Of a stretch of 40,027 nucleotides of DNA, positions 7,825 through 15,748 are shown piece by piece. The position numbers were made by a program, and so were the translations under genes. Numbering within the stretch: position 1 is the stretch's first letter; every line of letters starts with the position of its first letter. The notes beneath the pieces are model-generated. The model had not been told where the DNA came from, did not search any database, and saw only the letters and a list, made by a program, of their open reading frames with translations. Source of the DNA: an uncultured Pseudomonadota bacterium (GTDB lineage Bacteria; Pseudomonadota; Alphaproteobacteria; RF32; CAG-239); NCBI GenBank assembly GCA_949295935.1, contig CASFMW010000013.1, positions 1-40,027 of the forward strand, given 5' to 3'.

Positions 7825-7944
7825 TTAAAACACATTTTTCTTATAAAAAATCATAAAAAATAAAGGCTTGAGCCTTTAAAACACTTGCCAAAAGCCACAA
7901 ACTGTTGTAGTCAATAATCAAACTTAAACTTAAGGCAATCAGAA

Positions 7945-9789
7945 ATGAAGAACTACGATGTAATTGTTGTCGGCGGAGGACACGCCGGATGTGAAGCTTG
8001 TGCCGCTGCGGCCAGAATGGGAGCAAAAACAGCTCTTATCACTCATAAAATTTCAACGATTGGAGAAATGTCTTGCAATCCGGCTATTGGCGGATTAGGC
8101 AAAGGACATCTTGTCCGAGAGATTGATGCGCTTGATGGTTTAATGGGACGTGTGATTGATAAAGCGGGTATCCAGTTTCGTATGTTAAATGCTTCTAAGG
8201 GACCGGCAGTCCGTGGACCAAGAGCACAAGCTGACAGAGAATTATATCGTAAATACATGCTTGAGGCTCTGCAAAATCAGGAAAATTTAGAAATCATTGA
8301 GGCTGCAGCTGAAGGCTTGATCATTGATAAAGACAAGGTTAAGGGCGTAATCTTGGCCAATGGTGAAAAGATAGAAGCTAAAGCTGTTATTTTAACATCA
8401 GGTACATTTCTAAACGGAGTTATGTTTACCGGCCATCAAGCAACTATTGGCGGCCGAGTTGGAGAAATTTCTTGTGCCGGAATAACACCGTATTTAAACA
8501 GCTTGGGACTAAAAGTCGGCCGTTTGAAAACCGGAACCCCTGCCCGCTTGAATGGCAAAACCATTAACTGGGATATCTTACTCAAACAAGCCGGTGATGA
8601 AAATCCTGTTCCTTTTTCTTTTCTAACAACTTCCCTACCCCAACGCCAGATTGAATGCGGTGTGACTAGAACAAATGAAAAAACGCATAAAATTATCCGC
8701 GATAACTTTGAAAAATGCGCCTTGTTTTCTGGCTTGATAAAAGGCATAGGTCCTCGTTATTGCCCAAGTATTGAAGATAAACTAGTAAAATTTCCGGACC
8801 GCGATAGTCATCAAATCTTTTTAGAACCGGAAGGTTATAACACGGATGTTGTCTACCCGAACGGAATCTCAACATCATTACCGGCCGATGTTCAGGAACA
8901 ATTTATCCATACCATGGAAGGTTTGGAAAATGTCGAAATTTTGCGTTATGCTTATGCTATTGAGTATGACTATGTTGATCCACAAGAATTGAATAATAAA
9001 CTAGAGGTCAAAAAGGCTTCGGGATTGTTCTTAGCCGGACAAATAAATGGAACTACCGGCTATGAGGAAGCTGCCGCTCAAGGATTGGTTGCCGGAATTA
9101 ATGCAGCCCTTTTGGCTTTAGGCAGAAACAAAAGTTTTACCATTGACCGTAGCGAAGGTTATATCGGTGTGATGATTGATGATTTAATCACCAAAGGTGT
9201 TGATGAACCATATCGTATGTTTACTTCACGTTCGGAATATCGTTTGTTGCTTCGTGCAGATAATGCTGATTTGCGTTTGACTGAAAAAGGTCATCAAATC
9301 GGTGTTGTTGGTGAAGAAAGATACAGTGTATTTAAAGCTAAAAAAGAGCAACTCGATAACTATAGAGAACAATTAAACAACCTTCAAACCAAATATTCGG
9401 TACTTGATTCTTTAGGAATAAAAGTCAAACAAGACGGCACCAAGAGAACCGCTTTTAATCTAATGTCTTATGAAAATGTTTCACGTGAAACAATCAACAC
9501 AATTTGGCCTGAATTAAAATCCATGCCGGATAATATTTTTGAACAACTGGATATTGAGGCGCGTTATTCTGGTTATATCAAAAGACAAGAAGTGGATATC
9601 GAATTATTCAAAAAAGATGAGAAACTGAAAATAAGAGAAGATATTGATTATAGTAAAATCGGAGGACTGTCGCGAGAAATGGTTCAAAAATTATCAAAAG
9701 TCAGGCCATCGACAATTGGTGAAGCCTCTCGCATCCCTGGAGTAACACCGGCGGCAATAACCGCTATCCTTGGATATATCAAACGCTAA
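7945..9789 (+). CDS. mnmG: tRNA uridine-5-carboxymethylaminomethyl(34) synthesis enzyme MnmG
   Basis: 614 aa, normal length. This is the FAD- and NADH-dependent partner of MnmE in wobble-uridine modification. The N-terminus [15 protein letters not shown] is the dinucleotide-binding Rossmann motif. [20 protein letters not shown] and [10 protein letters not shown] are GidA-family signatures, and the C-terminal helical domain ends in [16 protein letters not shown]. It contains a perfect parS site at 9477, read as NVSRET, and two in-frame copies of the dispersed motif (8484 and 9323). The stop codon touches a third copy. It lies 2.9 kb from mnmE, with three hydrolase genes and a decayed gene between. 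Confidence 0.97.
   Translation: MKNYDVIVVGGGHAGCEACAAAARMGAKTALITHKISTIGEMSCNPAIGGLGKGHLVREIDALDGLMGRVIDKAGIQFRMLNASKGPAVRGPRAQADRELYRKYMLEALQNQENLEIIEAAAEGLIIDKDKVKGVILANGEKIEAKAVILTSGTFLNGVMFTGHQATIGGRVGEISCAGITPYLNSLGLKVGRLKTGTPARLNGKTINWDILLKQAGDENPVPFSFLTTSLPQRQIECGVTRTNEKTHKIIRDNFEKCALFSGLIKGIGPRYCPSIEDKLVKFPDRDSHQIFLEPEGYNTDVVYPNGISTSLPADVQEQFIHTMEGLENVEILRYAYAIEYDYVDPQELNNKLEVKKASGLFLAGQINGTTGYEEAAAQGLVAGINAALLALGRNKSFTIDRSEGYIGVMIDDLITKGVDEPYRMFTSRSEYRLLLRADNADLRLTEKGHQIGVVGEERYSVFKAKKEQLDNYREQLNNLQTKYSVLDSLGIKVKQDGTKRTAFNLMSYENVSRETINTIWPELKSMPDNIFEQLDIEARYSGYIKRQEVDIELFKKDEKLKIREDIDYSKIGGLSREMVQKLSKVRPSTIGEASRIPGVTPAAITAILGYIKR
8484..8499 (+). repeat. Dispersed motif copy inside mnmG
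   Basis: ACACCGTATTTAAAC, read in frame as T-P-Y-L-N. Confidence 0.7.
9323..9337 (+). repeat. Dispersed motif copy inside mnmG
   Basis: ACAGTGTATTTAAAG, read in frame as S-V-F-K. This is a different reading frame of the motif from the copy at 8484, so the base string is conserved, not a peptide. Confidence 0.7.
9477..9492. promoter_or_regulatory. parS: parS centromere site 1 (ParB binding), inside mnmG
   Basis: TGTTTCACGTGAAACA, a perfect 16-bp palindrome matching the bacterial chromosomal parS consensus. It is read in frame as part of N-V-S-R-E-T. parA and parB lie 2.5 to 4.4 kb downstream. Confidence 0.95.
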
Positions 9790-9804
9790 ACACTGTATTT
9801 AAAC
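9789..9804 (+). repeat. Dispersed motif copy at the mnmG stop
   Basis: ACACTGTATTTAAAC begins at the last base region of the mnmG stop codon and fills most of the spacer before the HD-domain gene. Confidence 0.75.
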
Positions 9805-9817
9805 TTTGGAAAACACT

Positions 9818-10435
9818 ATGAACGGCTATCCAGACAGAGAACAGGCATTATCAATCTGGCAAGAGGGGTTGAATTTTAGAATCACAAACTATGGTTTTGA
9901 TGTTCCTGATGAATATGTTTTTCATACCAAAGGTATTGCGGAAAGCTGTGAGATAATTGCCAAGATGACATCAGAGCTTGATCCGGACAAAGCTTATGTT
10001 CTTGGCTTGCTTCATGACTATGGTAAAAAATATCCTGAAAAAGAATTAGGCGGCTTCCATGGCCGCTACGGATATGAAGAGATGATGCAAATGGGGTTTT
10101 CTGATGTGGCTCGTGTGTGCTTGACGCATAGTTTTTATTCCTCAGATTTTAACAAAGAGAACTATAAAAATTATTCCTCAAAAGATTTAGATTGGGCGCA
10201 AGATAAGTTGAAAAACATTATTTTTGATGACTATGATAAATTAGTTCAAGTCTGCGATATGTTTTTTGAAGGACTAAATAAAGTAACCGTTGAAAAAAGA
10301 TTTGAAGGTATTATGAAACGCCACAATCTTAGTTTTGAAAATATAAAAAATTTATATCATTACGCTGAAGAAAATAAAAAATATTTTGATAAGAAATGCG
10401 GTACGGATATTTATAAATTGTTAGGTATTTTATGA
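9818..10435 (+). CDS. HD-domain phosphohydrolase (YqeK-like)
   Basis: 205 aa from the ATG at 9818; the frame also opens four codons earlier with a TTG that seems less likely. The HD pattern is present: HTKGIAESCEIIAK (first His), VLGLLHDYGKKYPE (His-Asp pair, about residues 65-66), then FHGRYGYEEM and CLTHSFYS further on. This resembles the YqeK family of HD hydrolases, linked in other bacteria to cleavage of dinucleoside tetraphosphate, but other HD enzymes are possible. It lies 28 bases after mnmG and overlaps or abuts the PHP gene, so the three are probably co-transcribed. Confidence 0.75.
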   Translation: MNGYPDREQALSIWQEGLNFRITNYGFDVPDEYVFHTKGIAESCEIIAKMTSELDPDKAYVLGLLHDYGKKYPEKELGGFHGRYGYEEMMQMGFSDVARVCLTHSFYSSDFNKENYKNYSSKDLDWAQDKLKNIIFDDYDKLVQVCDMFFEGLNKVTVEKRFEGIMKRHNLSFENIKNLYHYAEENKKYFDKKCGTDIYKLLGIL

Positions 10436-10461
10436 TATACCCCTCTCTACGAGAGGTTAAA

Positions 10462-11298
10462 ATGCAAAAATTTTCTTATCATACACATACAAATTCTTTT
10501 GGCTTGTTTGATGGTCGTAACACTGTCGAAGAAATGATTGAAGGCGCTTATAAAGCCGGTTACACTGAGCTTGGAATATCGAATCACTTAATCTACCATC
10601 CTAATATGCATATCAGCTCTGAAGCGCAAAAGAATGATAAAATGTTTCATGCAGATAAGCAAAAGGCCAAAGATATTATGACTGCCGTAGCGCAAGATAT
10701 CAGAGAAAAGGCTAAGAAGGCACCGATAAAAGTTTATGTCGGATTTGAAGTCGATTTTTTCCCCTCAAAAAAATGGCGTGACGATTTTGAATATATAATA
10801 TCAGACGCAAGGCCTGATTATTTAATTGGCTCAACCCATTTTATGCGTACACCAGATGAAAGTTTGGTGCTAAATCTCTATCATTTGAAAGAAAGCAATT
10901 GTCCCGAATCGGAAAAAGACAAACTAATGTTTTGTTATTGGGAAAATATTATTGAATCGATTAAAAGCGGCTATTTTGATTTTATTGCTCATTTGGATGT
11001 ATGCAAACTTTTCGGTTTAGGAATCGGTCCTAAATGGGACGAATTAAAAAGAAAAGTCATTGATACGCTGGATAAATATCATCATCCTTATGAATTAAAC
11101 ACCAGCGGCTGGCGCAAAGTTGGCGAACAGCACCCTCACCTCTGGATGATTGAAGAATTAAATAAAAGAGATGTTCCAATAATTATAAGCGACGATGCTC
11201 ATAAGGTTGAGCATATTGCTGGCTATTTTGATAAAGCAGAAGAACTACTTTCAGCAATAAATTACAAAAATCGCTATAAGCCAAATATAAAACTTTAA
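10462..11298 (+). CDS. PHP-domain phosphoesterase, histidinol-phosphatase-like
   Basis: 278 aa. The N-terminus FSYHTHTNS is the PHP metal-binding HxH motif. SNH, the GFEVDF segment, the GSTHFM His, FIAHLDV and ISDDAHKVEHI supply the other metal-ligand motifs in PHP order. Closest by pattern to HisJ-type histidinol phosphatases, but no other histidine-biosynthesis gene is nearby, so the substrate is open. I start at ATG 10462, six bases after GAGAGG. A start at 10432 would overlap the HD gene's stop as ATGA and add ten residues lacking homology features. Confidence 0.8.
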   Translation: MQKFSYHTHTNSFGLFDGRNTVEEMIEGAYKAGYTELGISNHLIYHPNMHISSEAQKNDKMFHADKQKAKDIMTAVAQDIREKAKKAPIKVYVGFEVDFFPSKKWRDDFEYIISDARPDYLIGSTHFMRTPDESLVLNLYHLKESNCPESEKDKLMFCYWENIIESIKSGYFDFIAHLDVCKLFGLGIGPKWDELKRKVIDTLDKYHHPYELNTSGWRKVGEQHPHLWMIEELNKRDVPIIISDDAHKVEHIAGYFDKAEELLSAINYKNRYKPNIKL

Positions 11299-11414
11299 TA
11301 TTTAAATTTAAATAACACTGTTTAGTTGTTTGAATTTAAAAGAAAATAAAATATGTGTTTATAACTTGGTATAAATGGTTTTAAATTAATATAAAAATTT
11401 ATATAAATATTTCT
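11299..11414. other. Very AT-rich spacer between PHP gene and rsmG
   Basis: About 116 bases with roughly 15% G+C by eye, lying between the two parS sites. It contains a degenerate relative of the dispersed motif (ACACTGTTTAG near 11314). I see no DnaA box matching TTATCCACA and no clear hairpin. It must contain the rsmG promoter unless rsmG is transcribed from upstream. Confidence 0.4.
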
Positions 11415-12038
11415 ATGGAAAATATCATAGAAAAATATAATGTTTCACGTGAAACAATTTCGCTTTTAAAGGCTTATGAAGCTTCTCTTATTGAGTGGCA
11501 AAATAAGTTTAACCTTGTTAGCAATACAACGCTTGAAGATGCATGGAATCGTCATTTTGTAGATTCTCTTCAATTACTTCCTCTTATACCTGATAATGCA
11601 AAATTACTTTATGATTTTGGCTCTGGAGCAGGTTTTCCAGGGATGGTTTTAGCAACAGCATTAAAGGATAAAACACCGTATTTAAAATTTAAATTGGTGG
11701 AAAGTATAAAGAAGAAAACACTGTATTTAAACTTTGTAAAAGATAAACTTTGTTTAAATAATGTTGAAATAATAAACGACCGAATTGAAAATTTGCCACT
11801 AGAGAAAGCTGATGTCATAACATCAAGAGCAATGTGCTCTTTAACCGAACTATTGAATTACGCTAATAAGTTTAGCTCAAAGAAAACAAAATGCATTTTC
11901 CCAAAAGGAAAAAAACATCAGGAAGAAATTTCAGAAGCAAAGAAAAAGTGGAATTTTAATTGTGAAATTATTCCGAGTGCAACAAATGCCGAAAGCGCAA
12001 TTTTAGTAATAACGAACTTATCTTTAAAAAGGAGATAA
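11415..12038 (+). CDS. rsmG: 16S rRNA (guanine(527)-N(7))-methyltransferase RsmG
   Basis: 207 aa, normal length. It methylates N7 of G527 in 16S rRNA using S-adenosylmethionine. Family signatures are NKFNLVSNTTLEDAWNRHFVDS near the N-terminus and YDFGSGAGFPGMVLA as the SAM-binding loop, followed by RAMCSLTELLNYA and FPKGK. A perfect parS site lies at codons 10-15 (NVSRET). Two in-frame copies of the dispersed motif, 45 bases apart, encode the two similar strings TPYLKF and TLYLNF around the LVES strand. parA follows four bases after the stop, as is usual in Proteobacteria. Confidence 0.95.
   Translation: MENIIEKYNVSRETISLLKAYEASLIEWQNKFNLVSNTTLEDAWNRHFVDSLQLLPLIPDNAKLLYDFGSGAGFPGMVLATALKDKTPYLKFKLVESIKKKTLYLNFVKDKLCLNNVEIINDRIENLPLEKADVITSRAMCSLTELLNYANKFSSKKTKCIFPKGKKHQEEISEAKKKWNFNCEIIPSATNAESAILVITNLSLKRR
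11441..11456. promoter_or_regulatory. parS: parS centromere site 2 (ParB binding), inside rsmG
   Basis: TGTTTCACGTGAAACA, identical to the site in mnmG and 1964 bases from it, again read in frame as N-V-S-R-E-T. Confidence 0.95.
11672..11686 (+). repeat. Dispersed motif copy inside rsmG
   Basis: ACACCGTATTTAAAA, read in frame as T-P-Y-L-K. Confidence 0.7.
11717..11732 (+). repeat. Dispersed motif copy inside rsmG
   Basis: ACACTGTATTTAAAC, read in frame as T-L-Y-L-N. It lies 45 bases after the previous copy and is the last one before a 22.8-kb gap. Confidence 0.7.
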
Positions 12039-12042
12039 TTAA

Positions 12043-12822
12043 ATGCCAAGAATCATAGCAATCGCAAACCGCAAAGGCGGGGTCGGAAAAACCACGACAA
12101 CAGTAAATGTTGCGACGGCAATGGCTGCGGCAGGAAAAAAAGTATTAGTTATAGACCTTGACCCACAGGGAAACGCATCAACCTCGATGGGAATCGAAAA
12201 GAAAGGACGTATGGCCTCTTCTTATGAAGTTCTGCTTGGCGAAGTAAGCTTATCTCAAGCCGTAGTCTGGACAGAGATTCCAAACTTCTCAATTATACCG
12301 GCCTCTGCTGATTTGGCCGGAGCCGAAGTAGAGCTTGTTGATATGCAAGACAGAGAATTCGCTTTGAAAAAAGCCCTAAAAGAAAGTGCCGTAAATTACG
12401 ATTATGTATTGATAGATTGTCCCCCGTCACTAAGCTTAGTCACGATAAATGCTTTGGTTGCCGCCAATGCGGTAATTGTTCCTTTGCAATGCGAATTTTT
12501 GGCGCTTGAAGGTGTGACAGATTTGATTAAAAACATAAATATCATTAAAAAGAAATTTAATCCGGATTTGGAATTACAAGGTGTCGTCCTGACCATGTAT
12601 GACAAGAGAAATAATTTAAGCCAGATGGTAGAAGACGATGTTCGCAACTTCTTTGGCAAAAAGGTATATCAAACCGTTATTCCGAGAAATGTCAGAATAT
12701 CAGAAGCCCCCTCTCATGGTAAACCGGTTTTGCTATATGACTTCAAGTGCTCAGGTTCTCAAGCCTATATTAGCTTAACTGGAGAAGTGTTGAAAAGAGA
12801 AAAGGAATTAGTTGCATGTTAG
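12043..12822 (+). CDS. parA: Chromosome-partitioning ATPase ParA
   Basis: 259 aa. ParA-type Walker ATPase that drives segregation of ParB-parS complexes over the nucleoid. The deviant Walker A is RKGGVGKTTTTVNVA (about residues 9-23), Walker A' is DLDPQGNAS, and Walker B is VLIDCPPSLS. A strong AAGGAGAT site precedes the ATG and the gene starts four bases after rsmG. The parB start codon overlaps its last bases, indicating coupled translation. Chromosomal (short) form without an N-terminal DNA-binding extension. Confidence 0.97.
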   Translation: MPRIIAIANRKGGVGKTTTTVNVATAMAAAGKKVLVIDLDPQGNASTSMGIEKKGRMASSYEVLLGEVSLSQAVVWTEIPNFSIIPASADLAGAEVELVDMQDREFALKKALKESAVNYDYVLIDCPPSLSLVTINALVAANAVIVPLQCEFLALEGVTDLIKNINIIKKKFNPDLELQGVVLTMYDKRNNLSQMVEDDVRNFFGKKVYQTVIPRNVRISEAPSHGKPVLLYDFKCSGSQAYISLTGEVLKREKELVAC

Positions 12823-13841
12823 AAAACGGATTTGAGGAATTGAGTAAAGCCATGAATCAAGAAAACAATCATAAACGCAAAAGCTTAGGGCGAGGATTAG
12901 GAGCTCTTTTGGGTGACGATGACATTAGCTTTGAAGATGTCGAACAACAGGTAGAAAACTCGCATCATACCGAGAGCAATAAAATAAACATCAATCAAAT
13001 TGACCCCAGCCCCTATCAGCCAAGAAAAGAATTTGATGAAGAGGCTTTAAAAGCTCTTGCTGAATCAATTAAAGAAAAGGGTGTATTGCAGCCGCTTTTG
13101 GTGCGTAAAAAAGAAAACGGCTATGAACTGATTGCCGGAGAAAGACGATTAAGAGCCTCAAAACTTGCCGGTTTGACCGAAGTTCCGGTCATTGTCAAAG
13201 AAATGAGCGACAAAGAGGTTCTAGAAGTTGCTTTGGTTGAAAATCTGCTGCGTGAAAATCTGTCAGCTATTGAAGAGGCCGAAGGTTTGCAACGTTTAAT
13301 GAATGAATTTTCACACACCCAAGAAGCTTTGTCTCAAATTGTCGGCAAGTCAAGAAGTCACATTGCTAACACCTTAAGATTGTTGGCTTTACCGCTTTCT
13401 GTTCAAAATATGATAAAAGAGGGAAAACTTTCCGCCGGACAGGCAAGAAATTTAGTCGGACTTGAAAATGCCGAAGAACTGGCTTTGTTGATTGTCAAAA
13501 AGGATTTGAATGTTCGTCAGGTTGAAGAGCTTGTTAACAAATTAAAGTCCGGAAAACTCGCAGACAAGAAGGAAAAAGTTGGAAAGAATGAAGACATCGC
13601 TGATATTGAAAAAGACCTCAATAAAAAGCTTGGCTTTAGAATAAAAATAAACCCAAACAAGCAAGGCGGAGGTAAGGTTGTGTTGCAATATGGTTCAGTT
13701 GCAGAATTAGATATGATAATTGAAATTCTTGAGCAAAAAAGAAAAAATTCTCAAAGCGCGGGAATAAATCTATCATCACCGCAACCACAAGAGCAACCTT
13801 CTGCTGGCAGCGAAAAATTCACCATGAAAATCATAGACTAA
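12816..13841 (+). CDS. parB: Chromosome-partitioning CTPase/parS-binding protein ParB
   Basis: 341 aa. ParB loads at parS and spreads as a CTP-dependent clamp. SLGRGLGALLGD near the N-terminus is the ParA-interacting box. The ParB/Srx domain follows (IDPSPYQPRKEF, then ELIAGERRLRASKLAGL with the nucleotide-binding GERR). The helix-turn-helix region is SQIVGKSRSHIANTLRLL, and a C-terminal dimerisation domain closes the protein. The ATG at 12816 overlaps parA by seven bases; a second in-frame ATG 12 codons later is possible. Its targets are the two parS sites in mnmG and rsmG. Confidence 0.97.
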   Translation: MLENGFEELSKAMNQENNHKRKSLGRGLGALLGDDDISFEDVEQQVENSHHTESNKININQIDPSPYQPRKEFDEEALKALAESIKEKGVLQPLLVRKKENGYELIAGERRLRASKLAGLTEVPVIVKEMSDKEVLEVALVENLLRENLSAIEEAEGLQRLMNEFSHTQEALSQIVGKSRSHIANTLRLLALPLSVQNMIKEGKLSAGQARNLVGLENAEELALLIVKKDLNVRQVEELVNKLKSGKLADKKEKVGKNEDIADIEKDLNKKLGFRIKINPNKQGGGKVVLQYGSVAELDMIIEILEQKRKNSQSAGINLSSPQPQEQPSAGSEKFTMKIID

Positions 13842-13931
13842 CAATAAAAGGCAGTTAATTTTTTTAGGTAAGTAAGAATATATTTACAAAATAACGCTAA
13901 TCTGATAAAAACGAAAAAAAGGAATATCAAA

Positions 13932-14801
13932 ATGTTTTTTCTTCGAAAAGTCATATTAGCAATAACTGCGTTTATTTTAGTCTTATGGGGTGGCGCCAGC
14001 ACACAAACCAATAGCCTGATGTTACAAGGTGGCGGACTAGTTGGTCTCATTGCCGGAATAGTTATTCTGTTCATTTTCGGAAGAATGGCATTGCGAGCAA
14101 TGGGGCTAATCCCTGCATTAATCATAATATTTGGAATAATTTCATTTATCACTTATGCAATCGGAGGCTTCCGTGGCGGCATAGAAAATCTTGGTGATAA
14201 TCTGAAAAACTTTTTAGGACAACAGGGAAAAGCAGTCCCTACAATTGAAAATTTCAGTGAAAGTGTAATGGGAACAACATCTGAAGGCGAAGCCGCTCAG
14301 GAAGATAGATTAATGAATTCCAGCCTTGAAACAGAAGAAACACAAAATCACCAAAACACCCAAGCCTCTAATAATATTCCTCAAATTCAAAGTCCTGCAC
14401 GTGTCTTGACAGCAGATACTCTGGAAATTAATGGCGTCAGAATGCAACTTTTCGGAATAGATGCACCAGAGATGAATCAAAGCTGTGCAAATGCTAAAGG
14501 ACGCTCTTATCGCTGCGGCCAAGAGGCTGCCAATTGGCTAAAAGGCTGGATAACCAGCTATAATTTAGATTGTCAAATAATGGGGCATGCAGCAAATGGA
14601 AATTATGTCGGTGTCTGTTCTTTAGGTGACTACGATTTGGGCGCAGCATTAGTCAACGCCGGATGGGCCGTTGCCAATCGTGAAGAAAGCGAAATTTATG
14701 TTCCTTATGAAGATGAAGCACGCACAAAAAGAAACGGATTATGGAGTGGCCGTTTTTACAAGCCTAAAGACTGGCGCGAACATATGCAACAAGGACAATA
14801 A
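13932..14801 (+). CDS. Membrane-anchored staphylococcal-nuclease-fold protein
   Basis: 289 aa. The N-terminal ~80 residues contain three hydrophobic segments (ILAITAFILVLWGG, LVGLIAGIVILFIFG, LIPALIIIFGIISF), so the protein should be anchored in the inner membrane. A linker rich in Gln, Glu and Asn follows. From about residue 155 there is an SNase-like (thermonuclease) domain: ARVLTADTLEINGVRMQLFG, IDAPE, CGQEAANWL and GWAVANRE. Catalytic Arg/Glu positions look partly retained, but full activity is uncertain. It follows parB after a 90-base AT-rich gap and precedes tsaE by five bases. Confidence 0.75.
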   Translation: MFFLRKVILAITAFILVLWGGASTQTNSLMLQGGGLVGLIAGIVILFIFGRMALRAMGLIPALIIIFGIISFITYAIGGFRGGIENLGDNLKNFLGQQGKAVPTIENFSESVMGTTSEGEAAQEDRLMNSSLETEETQNHQNTQASNNIPQIQSPARVLTADTLEINGVRMQLFGIDAPEMNQSCANAKGRSYRCGQEAANWLKGWITSYNLDCQIMGHAANGNYVGVCSLGDYDLGAALVNAGWAVANREESEIYVPYEDEARTKRNGLWSGRFYKPKDWREHMQQGQ

Positions 14802-14806
14802 CAACC

Positions 14807-15271
14807 ATGTCAGAAATAATCCTGTCCAGTTCTTCTGAAAAAGAGACGATAGAAATAGCAAAAAAGCTTGCGCAGATTGCCCATAAAGGAGATTGTTTTG
14901 CCTTGTTTGGAACACTGGGAATGGGAAAAAGCGTTTTAGCCCGTGCCTTTGTTCAAAATTTATGCGGAATGGAAGAGGTTCCAAGCCCAACATTTACACT
15001 TGTTCAGCTTTATGATGCGCCGGATTTTACAATTTATCACTTTGACTTATATCGCCTAAAATCAGCTGAAGAAATTTTTGAATTAGGTATGGAAGAGGCT
15101 TTGTATGAAGGTGTAAGCTTAATCGAGTGGCCAGAAAAAATGGGCGGATATTTACCAAAAAATTCATTCATGGTAAAAATATCCGGAGAACAAGATAAAC
15201 GAAAAATAGAAATTTCATCAACATCAGAAGAAAAAATCAGCCGATTGCAAAAGGTTTTTGCCTCATGCTGA
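14807..15271 (+). CDS. tsaE: tRNA threonylcarbamoyladenosine biosynthesis ATPase TsaE
   Basis: 154 aa, normal length. TsaE is the P-loop ATPase that supports the TsaB-TsaD complex in making t6A at position 37 of ANN-decoding tRNAs. Walker A is FGTLGMGKSVLARAF (about residues 33-47); EVPSPTFTLVQLYD and IYHFDLYRL are strong family signatures, and LIEWPEKM follows. It starts five bases after the nuclease-like gene and its end overlaps the hprK start by seven bases, so translation is probably coupled. Confidence 0.93.
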   Translation: MSEIILSSSSEKETIEIAKKLAQIAHKGDCFALFGTLGMGKSVLARAFVQNLCGMEEVPSPTFTLVQLYDAPDFTIYHFDLYRLKSAEEIFELGMEEALYEGVSLIEWPEKMGGYLPKNSFMVKISGEQDKRKIEISSTSEEKISRLQKVFASC

Positions 15272-15687
15272 ATATTCATACAACATGCATAAATCTAAAT
15301 GGAAAAGGAGTATTAATCCTTGGCGCCCCAGGCAGTGGAAAATCAGATTTAGCTTTGAGATTAATCCGCCATTATGGCGCAAAACTTGTTTCCGATGACA
15401 GAACCGATATTCAGATATCTGAAAACAAAATAACTGCCCACACACCATCAAAGATTGCCGGTTTGCTTGAGGTGAGGGGGATTGGCATTCAAAAAATGCC
15501 ATACCTTGAAACGACAGAAATAAATTTGGCCATTGAATTAGTAAAAGATTTTAAGGATGTTCCGCGCCTTCCTGATGAAATGTTTTATGAAATCGGCGGA
15601 ATCAAAATCCCTTGCATAAAACTATACCCTTTTGAAGTATCAGCAACAGATAAGATTGTTATAAAATTAGATAGTATAGTTGAATAA
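15265..15687 (+). CDS. hprK: HPr kinase/phosphorylase, short alphaproteobacterial form
   Basis: 140 aa, containing only the C-terminal catalytic domain; the Firmicute enzyme is about 310 aa with an extra N-terminal domain. Walker A is LGAPGSGKSDLALRLI (about residues 18-33), and GLLEVRGIGI is the HprK/P family signature. It phosphorylates HPr on its regulatory serine. The HPr gene of this organism lies 18.8 kb away at 34041 and has the matching serine region. The start overlaps tsaE by seven bases. In many alphaproteobacteria hprK sits beside EIIA-Man and HPr; here it has been separated. Confidence 0.92.
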   Translation: MLNIHTTCINLNGKGVLILGAPGSGKSDLALRLIRHYGAKLVSDDRTDIQISENKITAHTPSKIAGLLEVRGIGIQKMPYLETTEINLAIELVKDFKDVPRLPDEMFYEIGGIKIPCIKLYPFEVSATDKIVIKLDSIVE

Positions 15688-15748
15688 TTAAGCTTTTTAT
15701 CTTAGGATAAATCAAAATAAATCTAATATATTTTAAGCGAGAAATCCT

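Noticed and set aside
11299..11414. Replication origin call
   Set aside because: AT-richness and context are suggestive, but no DnaA box matching the consensus is visible, so it is kept only as a low-interest finding.
4281..11732. Dispersed motif as a CRISPR array
   Set aside because: Repeats are only about 15 bases, spacing is irregular from 23 to thousands of bases, copies lie inside genes, and there are no cas genes.
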